From assembly GCA_019914945.1 (NCBI GenBank), contig CM034102.1, forward strand, positions 3,895,501 to 3,959,500: a DNA stretch of 64,000 nucleotides. The letters are read 5' to 3'. The notes beneath the pieces are model-generated. The model was given only the letters and a program-made list of their open reading frames with translations. It ran no database searches and was not told where the DNA came from. This DNA is from Typha latifolia. Its lineage: Eukaryota > Streptophyta > Magnoliopsida > Poales > Typhaceae. Shown here piece by piece: positions 1 through 12,900 of the stretch (its first letter is position 1; every line of letters begins with the position of its first letter). Both the position numbers and the translations under genes were made by a program.

Positions 1-167
1 CAAAGATGCATCTGCTCCTGTTGAATTATGGATTTTGACTCTATCAAGGTAATCAGTAACTTTTAATGCATGGTTTGATGCATGTCTCATTCTAACATAA
101 CAGTTCACTTCCTTGTAGGTGGAGAGGATCTCACAAAGTAAATGTGCAACCCATTTTCAAATGCTAG
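1..167 (+). CDS. Probable 3'-terminal coding exons of an unrecognised gene (partial)
   Basis: The frame starting at base 2 is open to base 48, where CAAG is followed by a donor GTAATC. A good acceptor (CTTCCTTGTAG) ends at 118. Joining AG(47-48) to G119 keeps the frame open to a TAG at 165-167. The deduced tail is about 31 residues ending VNVQPIFKC. I do not recognise the family and the tail is too short to classify. Another frame from 119 stays open to 305, so the exon frame is not certain. The gene body lies left of the window. Low confidence. Confidence 0.35.
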
Positions 168-3100
168 GGACCAAAGGCACAACGAGCTGGCTACTTGCAA
201 TCAGGAAACACCACCGCCTGTTAGGCATGGGTTTAATCTTCAAAAGATCATGGATAGCAGTGACAAAGGATAATCGAAAGCTTTTCCTTTTTGATATATC
301 AAATTAGAGGCTTTCTTACTACTTTCTAAGCTCAAGCACATTGATTCAAATAACTTTTAAGTGGATTTACCAACCACTGCAGCTGATTATAAATATTGGG
401 AAGAACTGTGGACTTTGTGAGTTTGTGCAGCCTTGTGTCCAAGACTGGCAAATTAGCTAAGGCCGTGACACTTGGTAGGGAGAAAAAAAGGTAGCAGCAA
501 ATGAAACTGTTACGCAACTGAAAGTACTTGTACTATTGATGCATTATAGGAGCAAAGACTGGATGAAAGCAATGAAACATTGCAATTTATGACTTCAACT
601 AACTAGTCCTTATGGATTATGATAGTCAATTGCAGATCCATTATTTGTGAAAGCTGTTGGCAAACCCAATACAGGTGTCACATTTTTTTCCTTTTTGATG
701 TAAAATTATGATGCTTTGCCACATATGGCAGGTGCATATTTTGACAAGTTTAGTCAAATTTCCACATATTTAGAATAGTTTTAGCATATTTCGAATGTAT
801 TTTTGGTTTTAAAGTTTTATTAATGATTTAAGCATAATGTATCATCTGCAAGAGTTTGGGCAGTTCTAATACCGCTGAATGTTTAAGCGGTTTTAAAGAC
901 ATTGAAAAGTTTAGCATTTCTTCTAATGACATTGAAAGTTTCAGCATCGCTCATTGCAAATGGCACCTAACAAACCTTTTAGCATTATTACATATATTTT
1001 TAGCCTTGCGACTCTGCCAAGATCTCTATCTTTATCCTTGCAACTCTACTAAGATCTCTTCTTCAAACCATTCTAAAGACCAACATGGACGATGATATCC
1101 ATAAGTCAGTGCATATTAACCCATTCTGCATGCCATTGCTTATAGACTCATATTGGTTCACAAGCATTAGATCCCTTCTCCTTGCATCCAGAAGTCAACT
1201 TTCTGTTGGTCAGAAACCAGTATGTATTATTAAACTGCACTTAAACATGTTTCATTAAAGATAATGCATTCAAATGACTAAGTTAAGATCCTTGATTGTA
1301 AAGTACATCCGTATAAGGACATACTGGGCTCAGTAAATAAGAACTATTTTGAGCTCTGTTCTGCTGTTCATCACAAGCACATATTTCAGTTTCACACTAT
1401 TTTTCGTGAAAATTGCATAGGTAGCTTTTGATTGCTCACAAAAACATTTAGACTATTCAGTGAAGGAGTCACAAAAAGATCATTTACTCATGAAACAAAA
1501 CGTTCCATTTTCTCGAAATACTTCTACAAGAATTGTACTGAAAACAATCTGATACTAATATATAGTAATAATATAACTCTCAAGAAACTTAATTAGGAAA
1601 GACTATATAATATACTAATTGACTAGATAGCATACTAAAAAGACAGAATGTTTACAGGTTCCATCATTTGACTTCCTAACTCAAAAGCATTATATATTGT
1701 CGAGTAGCTCCATGGTTTTCTGTGAAGGAAAGGGCATCAAACTGCCTATTAACTAATCCCTAACTTGATGATTTGATTCCTCAAGAGAATCTAGAAATTA
1801 AACCTAGCAATTTAAAGCCAGCAAGTAAATCAGATTGCCACTGGACTGATTGACAGAAAAAATAAGCATTAATTTCTTATACATATCAACAGTACTGAAG
1901 TTTGCACACAATAACAAAGATTATGAATTCTCTCCTTTGACAGAATATTCATTCTGAATACTACATTGGAGTTGAGAAACAAAAAAGTATCTAATAACCA
2001 AAATCGCCTTATCTAAACCATCAATAAATATGACTAGGGAATGACCACAAGCCAACGACCATTTACTGATGTTGTTATTATCCTTTCTGTTTAATGACAT
2101 GACTTCTCACTACGTTTCCGATGATCCAACACAGCCAATGCAAGCTTAATGTCCTCTCTGATAACTGCAATATTTTCGTAAACCATCCTTTTGTCTATCA
2201 TTAAGATACATTCTTACTATTATCCATTTCAATGCATCATCCCCAACCAGTTGTAACAATCCTAGCGTGCACCATATCTCATCATACTCATCAAAGAAGT
2301 ATAAGACTAATCAGGAAACAAAATATCTTATCTCTCTAGAATGTAAGATTATGGAATATAAAGAAGCACCTAGCAAAGAATAGAGAACTGAAGTAGCCAG
2401 CTTGCAGAAATTCAAAACAAATAATGACAACCTTGTTTCCTATAAATATTCACCACCAATCATACTGTGCCCCTTATACATAGGATATAACCGTACCTAG
2501 GCATATAGGACAATTATAATAGAACTCTCACTCAAGTAAAACTATAGAACCGACAAAGAACAACGTATCTGTATATTTGGACAAACAAAAAGTATATGAA
2601 ACAACTTGCTTTTATACCTTAATGGTGGAAACAAATGATAAATTCCAAGGTTTTAAATCCTTAGTACACTTAGGACATCTGGCTGACGTCCAATGGTTCC
2701 AATGCTTCAAGTTGCACAGAGCGTGAAGTCCAAGACACATAATCACATAGAGATAACTCTATACATATACTGTTGCGTAAAGTCCCTTGTAAATGTCAGG
2801 AGCATTAATACACATATCTGAAAATGTAAAGATGCGCAAGGGTAAGGTTGTACTAAGTTATTCAAGATTAAAAATTCACACATCAAGATCCTATTTAGTG
2901 CACAAATGATCCAAGATATATACACTTCTTACCAATTTAGAAAACATATACTTGTATCCTTGTACTATTCGATTACTTAATAAATGTACACATGCTTACA
3001 CTTGATCTCCTCGTAACAGTCAGAAGAACTGACACGGATTGCTAAAGCAAGAAAGTAAATGAAACACATGCACAATTTACACCTGTCTACTGGCGCTACG

Positions 3101-3575
3101 AATCCATTAGATGGAAAGTAACCTTTCAGAGCAGTGCTCATATTATAGAGACAAGTTAAGCTATGAGTCAGCAAAAAATTGGGCTTTCTCTAACTTAAGA
3201 AATGCTCCAAATAAGTAGCATGGCAGCAAGTCTGGTGAAGGCAACAAGAGATAGAACAAAAAGAAACAAAACAATGTATGAAAACTGTCATAAATGCATA
3301 ATATTGAGTAGAGAAACAAAGAAAGCTTATTTAATACCTTCCAAATTAAAAAATTAAAATAGTTATTCTACATAGTTGATACATCATTTAGCATACAATA
3401 TGAAAATTTCCAATACTATGAACATCATGTGAAACAACTAAACCTCCACAATAAGACAGGGAGATCATTATCAGACTATAAGATGACAATATGATGGAAA
3501 CAAGAACTACAGTCATTAAAGAGAGACTGACCATGCTTATCATCAAAACCATCATGAGCAACTAGCCAACTACAA
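168..3575. other. Non-coding stretch, no gene recognised
   Basis: About 3.4 kb of AT-rich sequence with only short open frames that lack homology or codon character I can recognise. The left few hundred bases may be 3'UTR of the gene ending at 167. The last bases before 3576 are presumably the 3'UTR of the RING ligase. No convincing transposon ends, tRNA or long repeat was seen. Confidence 0.6.
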
Positions 3576-4253
3576 CTAAAACCAAACCAGAGAAGCAACT
3601 ACAAGAGCAGCAACCATAAGCAGAAGTGCCTTTAGATAGACATCCACCTGCTGCCTTTGAGATATATGCTGATGGAACCCATGGGCATGTCCACCATGAA
3701 ATGGATTCACATAACCATATGGAAAACCGGCACCTGGCCCATAAGCAGTTGCATCAGGAAACCCATGCACTTGGAAGTTGAGGTATGGGAAAAGGCCACC
3801 AATGGCTGCAGAGAAAGTGTAATTGCCAAATCTTGGGCCACCGACATGTGCTCCGCCTGTGTACCATGGGTTTGATTGGGTGAAATGGTTGGTATCTGGT
3901 GGTGGTGGCGGCGTCCCAGGGCGCTGCCCGGTTGGGCGATTTGGAATTTGGACGCCGGGGATGGACTTGCTACGTGGGTCGGATGGAGTCTTTCCTCTCC
4001 CATACAATGGAACTAGCTTTTCTTCCTCGACAACGGCCTTGCATACAGGGCATTCCTGCGAGTGGGCATGGAGGTGGAGCCATTTATAGAGGCAAGGCCA
4101 GCAAAATAGATGACCACAGAGGGTTACAATCGGGTCCTGTGCCAATTCAAAGCAGATGTTGCATTCGAAGCTGCCAGCCTCATTGTTGCTACTGCTGCCT
4201 GAGAAAGAAGAACTCTGAGGTTCTCTACTAGATTCCCCGAATCCACCGGCCAT
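3576..4253 (-). CDS. RMA/RNF5-type membrane-anchored RING E3 ubiquitin ligase
   Basis: A single-exon reading frame of 225 aa, the usual size for plant RNF5/RNF185-like ligases. A C3HC4 RING finger occupies residues 31-71: C31, C34, C46, H48, C51, C54, C68, C71, with the family signature CGHLFCWPCLYKWLH. It is followed by the conserved VPLYGRGK and a DPRSKSIPG linker. The middle is Pro/Gly/His/Phe-rich. A hydrophobic helix (about 205-224) ends the protein as a tail anchor, which in this family places the RING on the cytosolic face of the ER, where it ubiquitinates ER client proteins. The start is the first ATG and the RING lies just downstream of a short Ser-rich leader. All zinc ligands are intact. 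Function is inferred from family; the identification is strong. Confidence 0.95.
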   Translation of the reverse strand: MAGGFGESSREPQSSSFSGSSSNNEAGSFECNICFELAQDPIVTLCGHLFCWPCLYKWLHLHAHSQECPVCKAVVEEEKLVPLYGRGKTPSDPRSKSIPGVQIPNRPTGQRPGTPPPPPDTNHFTQSNPWYTGGAHVGGPRFGNYTFSAAIGGLFPYLNFQVHGFPDATAYGPGAGFPYGYVNPFHGGHAHGFHQHISQRQQVDVYLKALLLMVAALVVASLVWF

Positions 4254-4262
4254 TTGTTAGCC

Positions 4263-4800
4263 CTAAAATTAATAGGCTGCCAATATATTATGCATATTTA
4301 ATTCCAGGATACTTGGAGATCCATTAGAATGAACTAAAAGTCTCAAGCTTTATCGAAATTGGTCCAACACAACACTAGATTTAGCCGTTACTCAGCTAAA
4401 TTACAATAAAAATCCAACACCAGATCGAAATTGATCGCAAACAGATTGAAGAAAAAAAAAATTCTTCTTCTTCTTCTTCTTCTTATAAGTTCAAACGAGC
4501 CGGATCTGGCGACACTACAACCTAATTAATCGAATCGGAGTCATCACATTATCTGTAAATCACATGAAAAATCCACAGAGAATAGCACAGGCAGAGTGGA
4601 ATCCGAGATCAAGAAAAGAGAGGAAGCATAGGGTTTCGATCGATCAACAACCCACAATACAAGAAGAACCCAACATAACTCATATCATAAACCAGATCTA
4701 AGCGTAGGAGAAAAGTTTTTTTTTTTTAAAAGAAAAAGAAAAAGAAACAACCACAGCAACAACAACAGGAAGAAGAAATTTGGAGAGGAGAGGAGTGTAC
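4263..4800 (-). other. Probable 5'UTR intron of the RING ligase
   Basis: Upstream of the ATG, the minus strand reads TTTTAG/GGCTAACAAATG, a good acceptor 9 bases before the start codon. A matching donor CGATAG/GTACAC lies at about 4800. An intron before the ATG fits the ~550-bp AT-rich stretch, which contains a TTC microsatellite at 4462-4484. The splice sites are read by eye without transcript support. Confidence 0.5.
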
Positions 4801-5055
4801 CTATCGAGGAGGAGAGGAGCGATTTGGAGTGCCGCTAAAATTTCACTGAAAAAATCGATTAAAGAACGTAATCCGAGATGACCTCGCTTTGACGGTATCG
4901 AGAGGGAGGGGAAGGCTGCAGTCGCTTTCCTACTGTCGTCATCGTCGCTTGCTTTGCCTTATTTCTATTATAGAGCAAGAGCGAGCACACATACTATTTG
5001 CTATAGTGATGGAATAATCACCTAAACAACTACCCAAAGTTTACAAGGGTTGCTC

Positions 5056-5058
<3 letters not shown>

Positions 5059-5117
<59 letters not shown>
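5059..5117. repeat. (CT)n microsatellite upstream of the RING ligase
   Basis: About 59 bp of nearly pure CT dinucleotide repeat, roughly 800 bp upstream of the RING ligase ATG and about 150-250 bp above its likely transcription start. On the gene's own strand it is a GA repeat, a type often found near plant promoters. Whether it is regulatory is unknown. Confidence 0.9.
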
Positions 5118-5121
<4 letters not shown>

Positions 5122-6940
5122 CATTTCACTAGACTTGTCAAGATTAGCCACATAGATTTTTTTTTTTAATTTTTTTATCCACCCTGAGTTATAGATTAAT
5201 TATATGCTAGACATAAAGATTAGTCTTTTTAGATACATAAATAAAAAAATATAAACTAAGTATAAATACTGAAATTAATATCAATTAGTAGTAAGAACCA
5301 AGTTTCTCTAAACGGACCGACCACATCCATATGATAGGAAGAAAGGGTTCGAACGTCAAAACGGAAGGAATAGAATATTTAATTTCACTTTTCATCCTAA
5401 ATTAAAATTTCTCACCTAAGTCAAATGAAATCTATCAGAAGCTCATATTAAATAAGTATAAAAATTTTAAAAAATAATTACTTGATGAGTTTATTATGGC
5501 TCGATCTCTATCTTATCTTGTTTTCCGTAAAAGAGTCCCTACTTTTAAAAAAAGATGCTCATTTAACATGAAGTTAATCTAACTCACATCACCCTAACAT
5601 ATAAGAATCTACAAAAAAAAATAGTCGATATTATCCAATGTGATATTATTTCTAGGTTACATAAGACCTTACATGTAGTAGTTTTGCCCCATAATTATAT
5701 AATTTTTGTTTCAATTCTTACTAGTTATTTTATACTTTGCAATTTTAGATTATTTTTATAGCAATGAGTATTCAAACTGGTATCTCAACTGGTACATTTT
5801 GATGAGGTCAAGAAATATATTTAATTTTGAATAAGTGAAGTTTTATATGTTTGGATAAAATCTCTAATTATTAGAGAACGATGATTTTTATATTTTATAT
5901 TTTATATTTTAATAATAGTATAATAACGTTAAATTGAATATTCTTTTTGTCAAAAGACAATTTAGAAGAAGATAAAGGTTCAAACCTTAAAAGAAAAGTC
6001 CACGATGTAGAGGATTTTTTAAAACTCTCTTTAAACATCTTGTATTTAATTCCAGCGACAATGATTGACACATTATTAAGTTCTCATTTATCTCTAACAA
6101 ACAAAAATAAAAACTAAATTTATACTTAAATTAACTAGAACACTGTTAATTTCTCACTTATTTAAATTTAAAAAAATAATAATAAGTATATGGTTCAAGG
6201 CAGCCCCTAAAACCAATGCTGCTCCTAAATAATTCGATCCCTCACAATGAAGATAAATATAAAAGAAGACGGCAAAATCTCCTACTAAGTACAAGCAACC
6301 AATTCTCTCTAATCTCTCTCAAACTTTACACAAAATCAATTCTCTCCCAAAGAAGAAAAGAGAAAAAGAAAAGGAAAACAATCAACCAATTAAGCAAAGG
6401 CTGCTTAAACTCATGATATATATAACACATCGCATGCACATCTCTAATCAAAAGATCCAGTAAAATATGGCACAAATGAGAAAAAATTGGACAACTTTAA
6501 ACATTTCTTTCCATTTCTTTGCATGCTTTTAACTAATCAGAGAGATCTGTTTCCCTTTACAACAGAAATTCTCGCCACAAATCAAACTCAAAGGAATACG
6601 AAATACAGGAGGAAGTCATCAGTTGCATCAAAGATGGGAACTCAAATTACACGAACTTCAAATTCCTTCAACCTACTTTTGCAACCACTGCAATTTCTTT
6701 ACTTCCTTCATCATCTTTCTTTTCTTCGGTCAGGCTCAATCTTCGAAAAAGCCCAACCTTAGCATTGCATACACCCTAACATCCTTCTTGAATGCCTAGG
6801 TGAAATTAGATCCTACCTTATGGCACGCGAAATATATGCGCGCTCATTTCCTAACACTTGAAGCTAGGAAAATGAAAAAGAAAAGGAGATGCAATTATCT
6901 TTGATATTTTACATCATTTCCAGACGAACCAACAACAGAG
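5118..6940. other. Intergenic, AT-rich, no gene recognised
   Basis: Sequence between the RING ligase promoter and the 3' end of the metallopeptidase gene. Short open frames (for example 6216-6416 and 6487-6762) have no recognisable homology. The stretch just before 6941 is probably the 3'UTR of the metallopeptidase. A GGTTCGAAC-like box at 5347 and a GGTTCAAACC-like box near 5970 hint at decayed tRNA-derived repeats but cannot be supported. Confidence 0.5.
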
Positions 6941-9900
6941 CTATCGTGATCTGAAATTCCTGAAGCGTGTTACCCACCATGGTTTTTTGTCGCCATAGCC
7001 CGTGCACTGCCCATCCCCTTCCTCCTTGCTGCTGAAAAGAGTCTGGTCGGAGCAATCAAGGCCTGCCCCACATGCCGCATTATAAGACCGGCATGCTGAG
7101 TGACACACACGAAGCCTATTGTCTCCATCCTTGTCGCACTGTTGAATCGAGATCTGAAACAACAGTTGCGGAAATCAGGATCAAATTGCATATAAACAGT
7201 TTCACAGAGAACCGAAACAATACATCCAATGGGGAAGAGTACATGCTTTGGCAACAGTAAGCAAGCCATTTTATCAAGTATATTCTCCAATAAATTGATC
7301 AGAGAATATATACACATCAGCATTTGGAGGCAAAGCATCCTGAAAGTGAATCTACCACTATAATATTTCAGAGATATCCTAAAAACAATAAGAACTAAAT
7401 GGTTATCTCCTGAGTCCTGACTGAATAAACTAGCTGAGAATCTGACAGTCTTAACAGAAAATTGGTATAAGTAGTAAAGCAATTTACTATTTTAATCTTG
7501 TATCACAGGAAAATGGTAGATGGAAAAGCATACCCAGCAGGCAAGCCGCTTCGCAGCCGCCGCGCAATAGCCATTATCAAGGATGCTAAACAAGGTACGA
7601 CCGCCTGGCATCAAGCGATTGTAGTTAGGCGTGACAACCACCGCCTCAAGTTGTTGTAGTATGCTCGATTCGCTAGGAGCACAGTGTTGCCCATTTGCAT
7701 CCTGAGCAAGCACATCACCACATATTGAGAGGACAGGCAGCAACGATGAACTGTTCTGGCAAGTGTAGCCCGCATAATCAGAGCAGCGGAACTCACATAT
7801 ACCATTGTCACAGACCCCACCATGCAAACTGCACTGCTCATTGCAAACAGCTGCACAAAGAGGAAAGGAATCAATCATTTCTCTTCTTTCTTGTTTTGTT
7901 TTATGATTAAGAACAGGTCGGTAGCTAGGATGTCTGAGTTTCTTTTACCACATAAAATTGCACAACTAAGTGTGCAATTAAGCACCCAAGTTATCTGTTC
8001 TAAAAGGGATGCAAAAGTTTACCAGTAGAACAGTCAATCCCTGTCCAGCCACTTGCACATTCACAAATCCCATTAGCTTGGCACTTGCCGTGTCTATAGC
8101 AATTTCCTGGGCAGGATCCTGCAGAGATGAAATGTATAAGAGTAAACATAAACACTATACCAAATGATTATAATGAAGATGCTGATAAACAACTCGGACA
8201 GTTGAAAGAATAATACAATTTTCTCAGAAAGACCGCTCATAAACTTCGAGCACCAACAACATCAAAGAGAAGAAATTGGGAACTACCCAGGTCAAGTAAA
8301 TGTATAACGAATTAAGGAAGCTGACAATATACTGTTATACCAACAACCTAACAATGTTTTTGCCCATTTTCTTCTACTTTCATAAGCCCAAACTCAACAT
8401 TTCAATCCTCTTTCCCGACCTTTGTATAGCATCACAAACGTAAACAACTTGCTATAGGTATCCTTAAAAATCAGACGGACCATACCTCTGAAAGCTTATG
8501 AGAAGGAGGTTTGGGTGTTCAGTGTTGAAGTTTATCTTATACTATTTTGAGGTAGCGTCAGATCTGAAGATTAATTATGACAAAAGTTTTCTTATTTACA
8601 TGGGGAAAATAAGGAAAAAGAAGCTTTGACAAATATTTTGAATTATAAGGTGGAAGTATCTCGGCTTGCCACTATATGACAAAAAGGTGCGGAATAATGA
8701 TTCGCTAACCATGGTTGATAAAATTGAAAAACAATTAGCAAGTTAGAGGGGCAAATTGTTGTCTCTTGGGTGGAGAATTGCTCTGATTAACTCAGTTCTT
8801 AGTTCTATCCTTTTGTACTATATGTAGGGGTGAAAATAGATCAGATACAAACCGGATAGTGCTCAACCCATATTTGAATCCATATTTTAAATTCGAAAAC
8901 AGATATCAAACGAATAGAAAAATTTAAAACCATATCCTAACTAAACGGATACGGATTATTTTCAGATAGAGGATTGGATTTTATATGGATACTGATCGAA
9001 TTTTAATCAATTATGTTCTTTTATTTAGAGATAATTAACACAAAAATATTAAGAGTTTAAAAAAAATTGTATGTCAAATACTTATAAAATTAAAAATTTA
9101 ATCTCTACAAATAATATATAACACATCATTAGTGATAATATCAATATTCACTATTTAAATAAGCAAACAAAAAACTATAAATCATTCAAAAAATATGCGG
9201 GTAAACGGATATACGATATTCATATCTAAATCCGAAAATTATATCCGACCCGCATCCGAATTCGTATCCGAAAATGATAAAAAAAATTTCACCCATAACT
9301 ATATGCCCGTTTTCAATCTAACTTTTTGAAAGGAAAAAAAGAATTGATAAATTGAGAAGGAATTTTCTATAGAAAAGCACTTGTGAAGACAAAAGGAAAA
9401 GCTATTCTTTAGTGAATTGGAAAAAGGTTTTGTACGAAGAAAGAATATAGTGGTACAAGAATAATTGATGCGAGATATGAACAAGGCCTTGTTTGCCAGT
9501 GGAGGTTATTAAACTCTGAGAATCAGTTATGGGCTGAGGTAGTTATGAGAAGATATTATATGAAAGTTAAAGTTGAGTCATTCAAGCTTAATAGTTATGC
9601 TAGAATTTCTCCGTTCTGGCAAGAAATTTTACATAATAGGGATGTGTTTAAATTGGGTGTTAGTAGGGCTGTGCAAAATGGAAAAAAAGTTTGATTTTGG
9701 ACTGATATTTGGTTAGATGACTGTAGCTTGGCCACCAAATATCCTAATCTATTTGCTATTGTTTGGGATGAGACAATGGTGGTGGCTGATGCCTAGAATT
9801 ATCATAATTGGAATTTAAAATATAGATGAGGATTGTCTGATTATATACTGAAGCTGGAAGAGCAGCAGATGATAAACTTGGTAGTGAACAGTGGTGTTCA

Positions 9901-12900
9901 ATTTAATGACGGCCAGGATAGTACTAAGTGGAGATTCTCAGCTAACGAAATATTTACTTTGAAGTCTTTGCATAGATTCCTAAACAATATAAGGATTATT
10001 TCTAGAAATTTGTCAAAGACGTGGAAGTAAAAAATCTCTGCAAAGGTGCGGGCTTTTCTGTGGTTAATGTGCCATAACAAAATTCTGACTAGGGATAACT
10101 TGGTGAAGAAAGGTCAGACTAGAAATACTAATTGTGTGTTTTGACAGAAAGATGAAATTGTAGATCACCTTTTCTGAGGTGTTCTTATGTGAAAAAGATA
10201 ATTAAGGTGATGAACAAGGCCACAGGTGTGAGGACTAATCGTAAACATGTTATGGATTGGTTACTGGGAGAACAAAAACAGTTGAGCAAGCACTTAAAGA
10301 ACTAGTGGTTAATTTGGCTTGCTGCTTTAGTTTGGGGCATCTGGCCTGAAAGGAATAATATAATTTTTAAAGATTGCTCTAGAAGCTGTAAGGAGTTGAA
10401 TTACCGAGTAACCTCTCTTTTCCTATGTTGGGCAGGGATTCAGGAGGGGTGGCATCTAAGAAGGCTAAAAGGCTGGTGCTGGGAATTGGAATGGAGATGG
10501 AGAACCCTTTGCTTCCGGATGACCACTGATGGGCTTGTGTGTTGTTGTCATTTGGTTACTTCTCTTTTTGTTGGTTGTAGTGAATGCTTTTGTACTGGCG
10601 ACGAACTTTGTTTTGTTTGTGCTAGGCTTGTATGCCTACTATGTTGATGTGGAATTTTGTTAGTTTTGTTGTTGAAGTGGTACTGACCCATGGTAGGATG
10701 GTTCAATTGTGGAGTACTTTTCTTCTTTTGGTTGTTTAGGGGGTTGGATAAATTGTGGTGCTTGTTTTAGTGTTTGCTTTAGTGTTTGTGTGCTTCTGCT
10801 TTGCTAATCTCTACACTAGGATCAACTGATTTAAGTTTCAATGAAACAGGGCTGCTGACCTTTTGTCAAAAAAAAAAAATATATATATATATATATATGA
10901 ACTGATCATTCAGAGAAGTTGATAGTAGAAAACTTACGTTTACTGCAGTCATGACCATGAAACCCAAGAAAGCAGTGGCACTTCCCATCAATACAATCAC
11001 CATTGTAATTACATGAATTAGGACACTGGCCATTGACATGAACTGGCAAAGCACTACATAACTCATGATACGCTGGGCAAATAAGCTCACCTTCATAATC
11101 AAGATGGCAATTTCATCAGCAAAAGGAAATTCATTTGCTAACAAACTAATCGTGAGACCATATTTACCATTGAATCCTGGAAATTGAACAGGACCACCTG
11201 CTTCAGGACAAGCTTTCCAGATCCCATCAACAGCAACCTAAATAACAAAAAGAATCATATCCAGAATTGTTCGCGTAGGAAACCGTAGAGTAAAAGAAGA
11301 CTAGACTTAATCATTGACTGCTTGCACCCCCAGGAAAAATCAGATTATTTACAGAAGCAAGAAGGGTTTTCTCAAAAGGCAACAACAAATCAAAACACAG
11401 TTTCAATGTGAGACAGATACATGATTAAGCATCAAAGAACCATGTGCCTCATCCACTTTAGGAGGAGTACGAATATGTGCAGCCATTTAAGCCAACAAAG
11501 AATATCACTAGGGAGGCTAAAGCACAATTCATTTTGCTGAAGTCCCTCCTGGCTCAACCAGCTTTAAAGCAGGCTGTTTTCAGTAGAAAATGAAGTTTTA
11601 GATCCAACTAGTTTCATGGAAGAAATTGGAAACATACCCCAAGCAAAAAAAGTGGCATGTAACACAACAAAAGCAGAAACACTGAGGAACACAGTCACCA
11701 CCAATCACAGTCGAAATCAAAACTATGAAGTGCATCAAATTAACACTCACATCTAAGAACGCAAAGGGCTTTGAATGCACCAGAAATCTAGAATAGCATA
11801 TTGAGAAGAATAGTTCTACCTCTAAAGAATTGTTTGTGCACCGATGTTGATAACAGCCATTTCCCTGGGTCATTGATCCTCTAACAAACCCAGTACGTAC
11901 CAGTGATGAAGCCATACACCTGATTATAAGAGAATTTTCCAATAGAGGCTTAGAGATAATCAGAGCATGTCATAAGACTAATGCATGTTCCCACTAGCTT
12001 ATCTCACCTTGAATTACTTCCTCGCACTTCACCCAACATTCTGTCTGGTGCACGTGCACTATTCACATCAGTACATGAACCATCGGAATAAGCGACAAAG
12101 TATGTGCAATAGTCAGCCAGTGAAGATTGCCCACCTGCCAAGAGAAGCTTGTCAATTGCATTACTAATTAATTACAATTGATTTCAAAAGTCTTAAACTG
12201 TATATAAGGAGCATTAGAAGCCATATTCTATGAACAAGTTGATAAGAGTCTTCCTTTCATCTCTGAAGACCAGAATGATAACAAGTTCATTGTAAACCTG
12301 AAGAGTAAGGAATGCAACCCAAAACTTACAGCAAGCAAAGCAGTAACCAAAGAGATTTAAGTTACACGAAAATATTTTGAGCACAGGCAAAGAGGTCATG
12401 TTATGCACAACGCAAAACATATTAGGTAAATTATCCATAATTTGAAGATATATCATAACTTAATTCAGTTCAGTTGGTTAACACTACTCAAAGGAGAGTA
12501 GTTGGCTCTTGGGCACAAGTTCCTTTGTGAGTCGAAATATCATCATTAAAGGGAAAAAATTAATTTAGAATATGCCATTCCAGTCAGAAGTTTACATTTT
12601 GACAAACAAATATGCTTGTTTTGGTTTTAAAACTGAAAAGTCCATGAAATGTTTAACATATCAGATAGATGTATGGAAAAGGTTGGAAGGCATGCCTTTG
12701 TTAGCTTGAGGGAAGTATTGAGCCCATTTTGGCAAATCTCCATTGTAGCTTACTATGGGGCAGTACCCTTCTGCCTCCCTGTTATATGTGCAGCCAGACA
12801 ACTGAGTACTGTTGCAACGATATGCCCCTTTCCAGAGATTACAAGGAGAGGTGACAAACTCTGTTCCCTGGTTTCGACCCCAATCTAGACGATCAGCCAT

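Larger units (their letters stand above)
8510..10899 (+). mobile_element. 5'-truncated, decayed LINE (non-LTR retrotransposon) in intron 14 of the metallopeptidase gene
   Basis: Plus-strand conceptual translation shows, with stops and frameshifts, hallmarks of plant L1-type ORF2. Around 8545-8590 is the [10 protein letters not shown] block after the reverse transcriptase core; 8655-8810 has [10 protein letters not shown] and the [15 protein letters not shown] block; 9335-9365 has [10 protein letters not shown]; 10030-10190 has the zinc-binding [18 protein letters not shown] region with a CVF..K..IVDHLF motif. The copy ends in an A-rich and (AT)n tail at about 10868-10899. It lies antisense to the host gene. 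The 5' boundary is approximate, and no target-site duplication could be fixed. The reading frame is interrupted by the MITE at 8825-9297. Confidence 0.88.

Noticed and set aside
12460..12545. tRNA-like or SINE repeat (CAGTTGGTTAACACTACTC)
   Set aside because: The A-box resemblance is partial, there is no convincing B box, and the sequence cannot fold as a tRNA.
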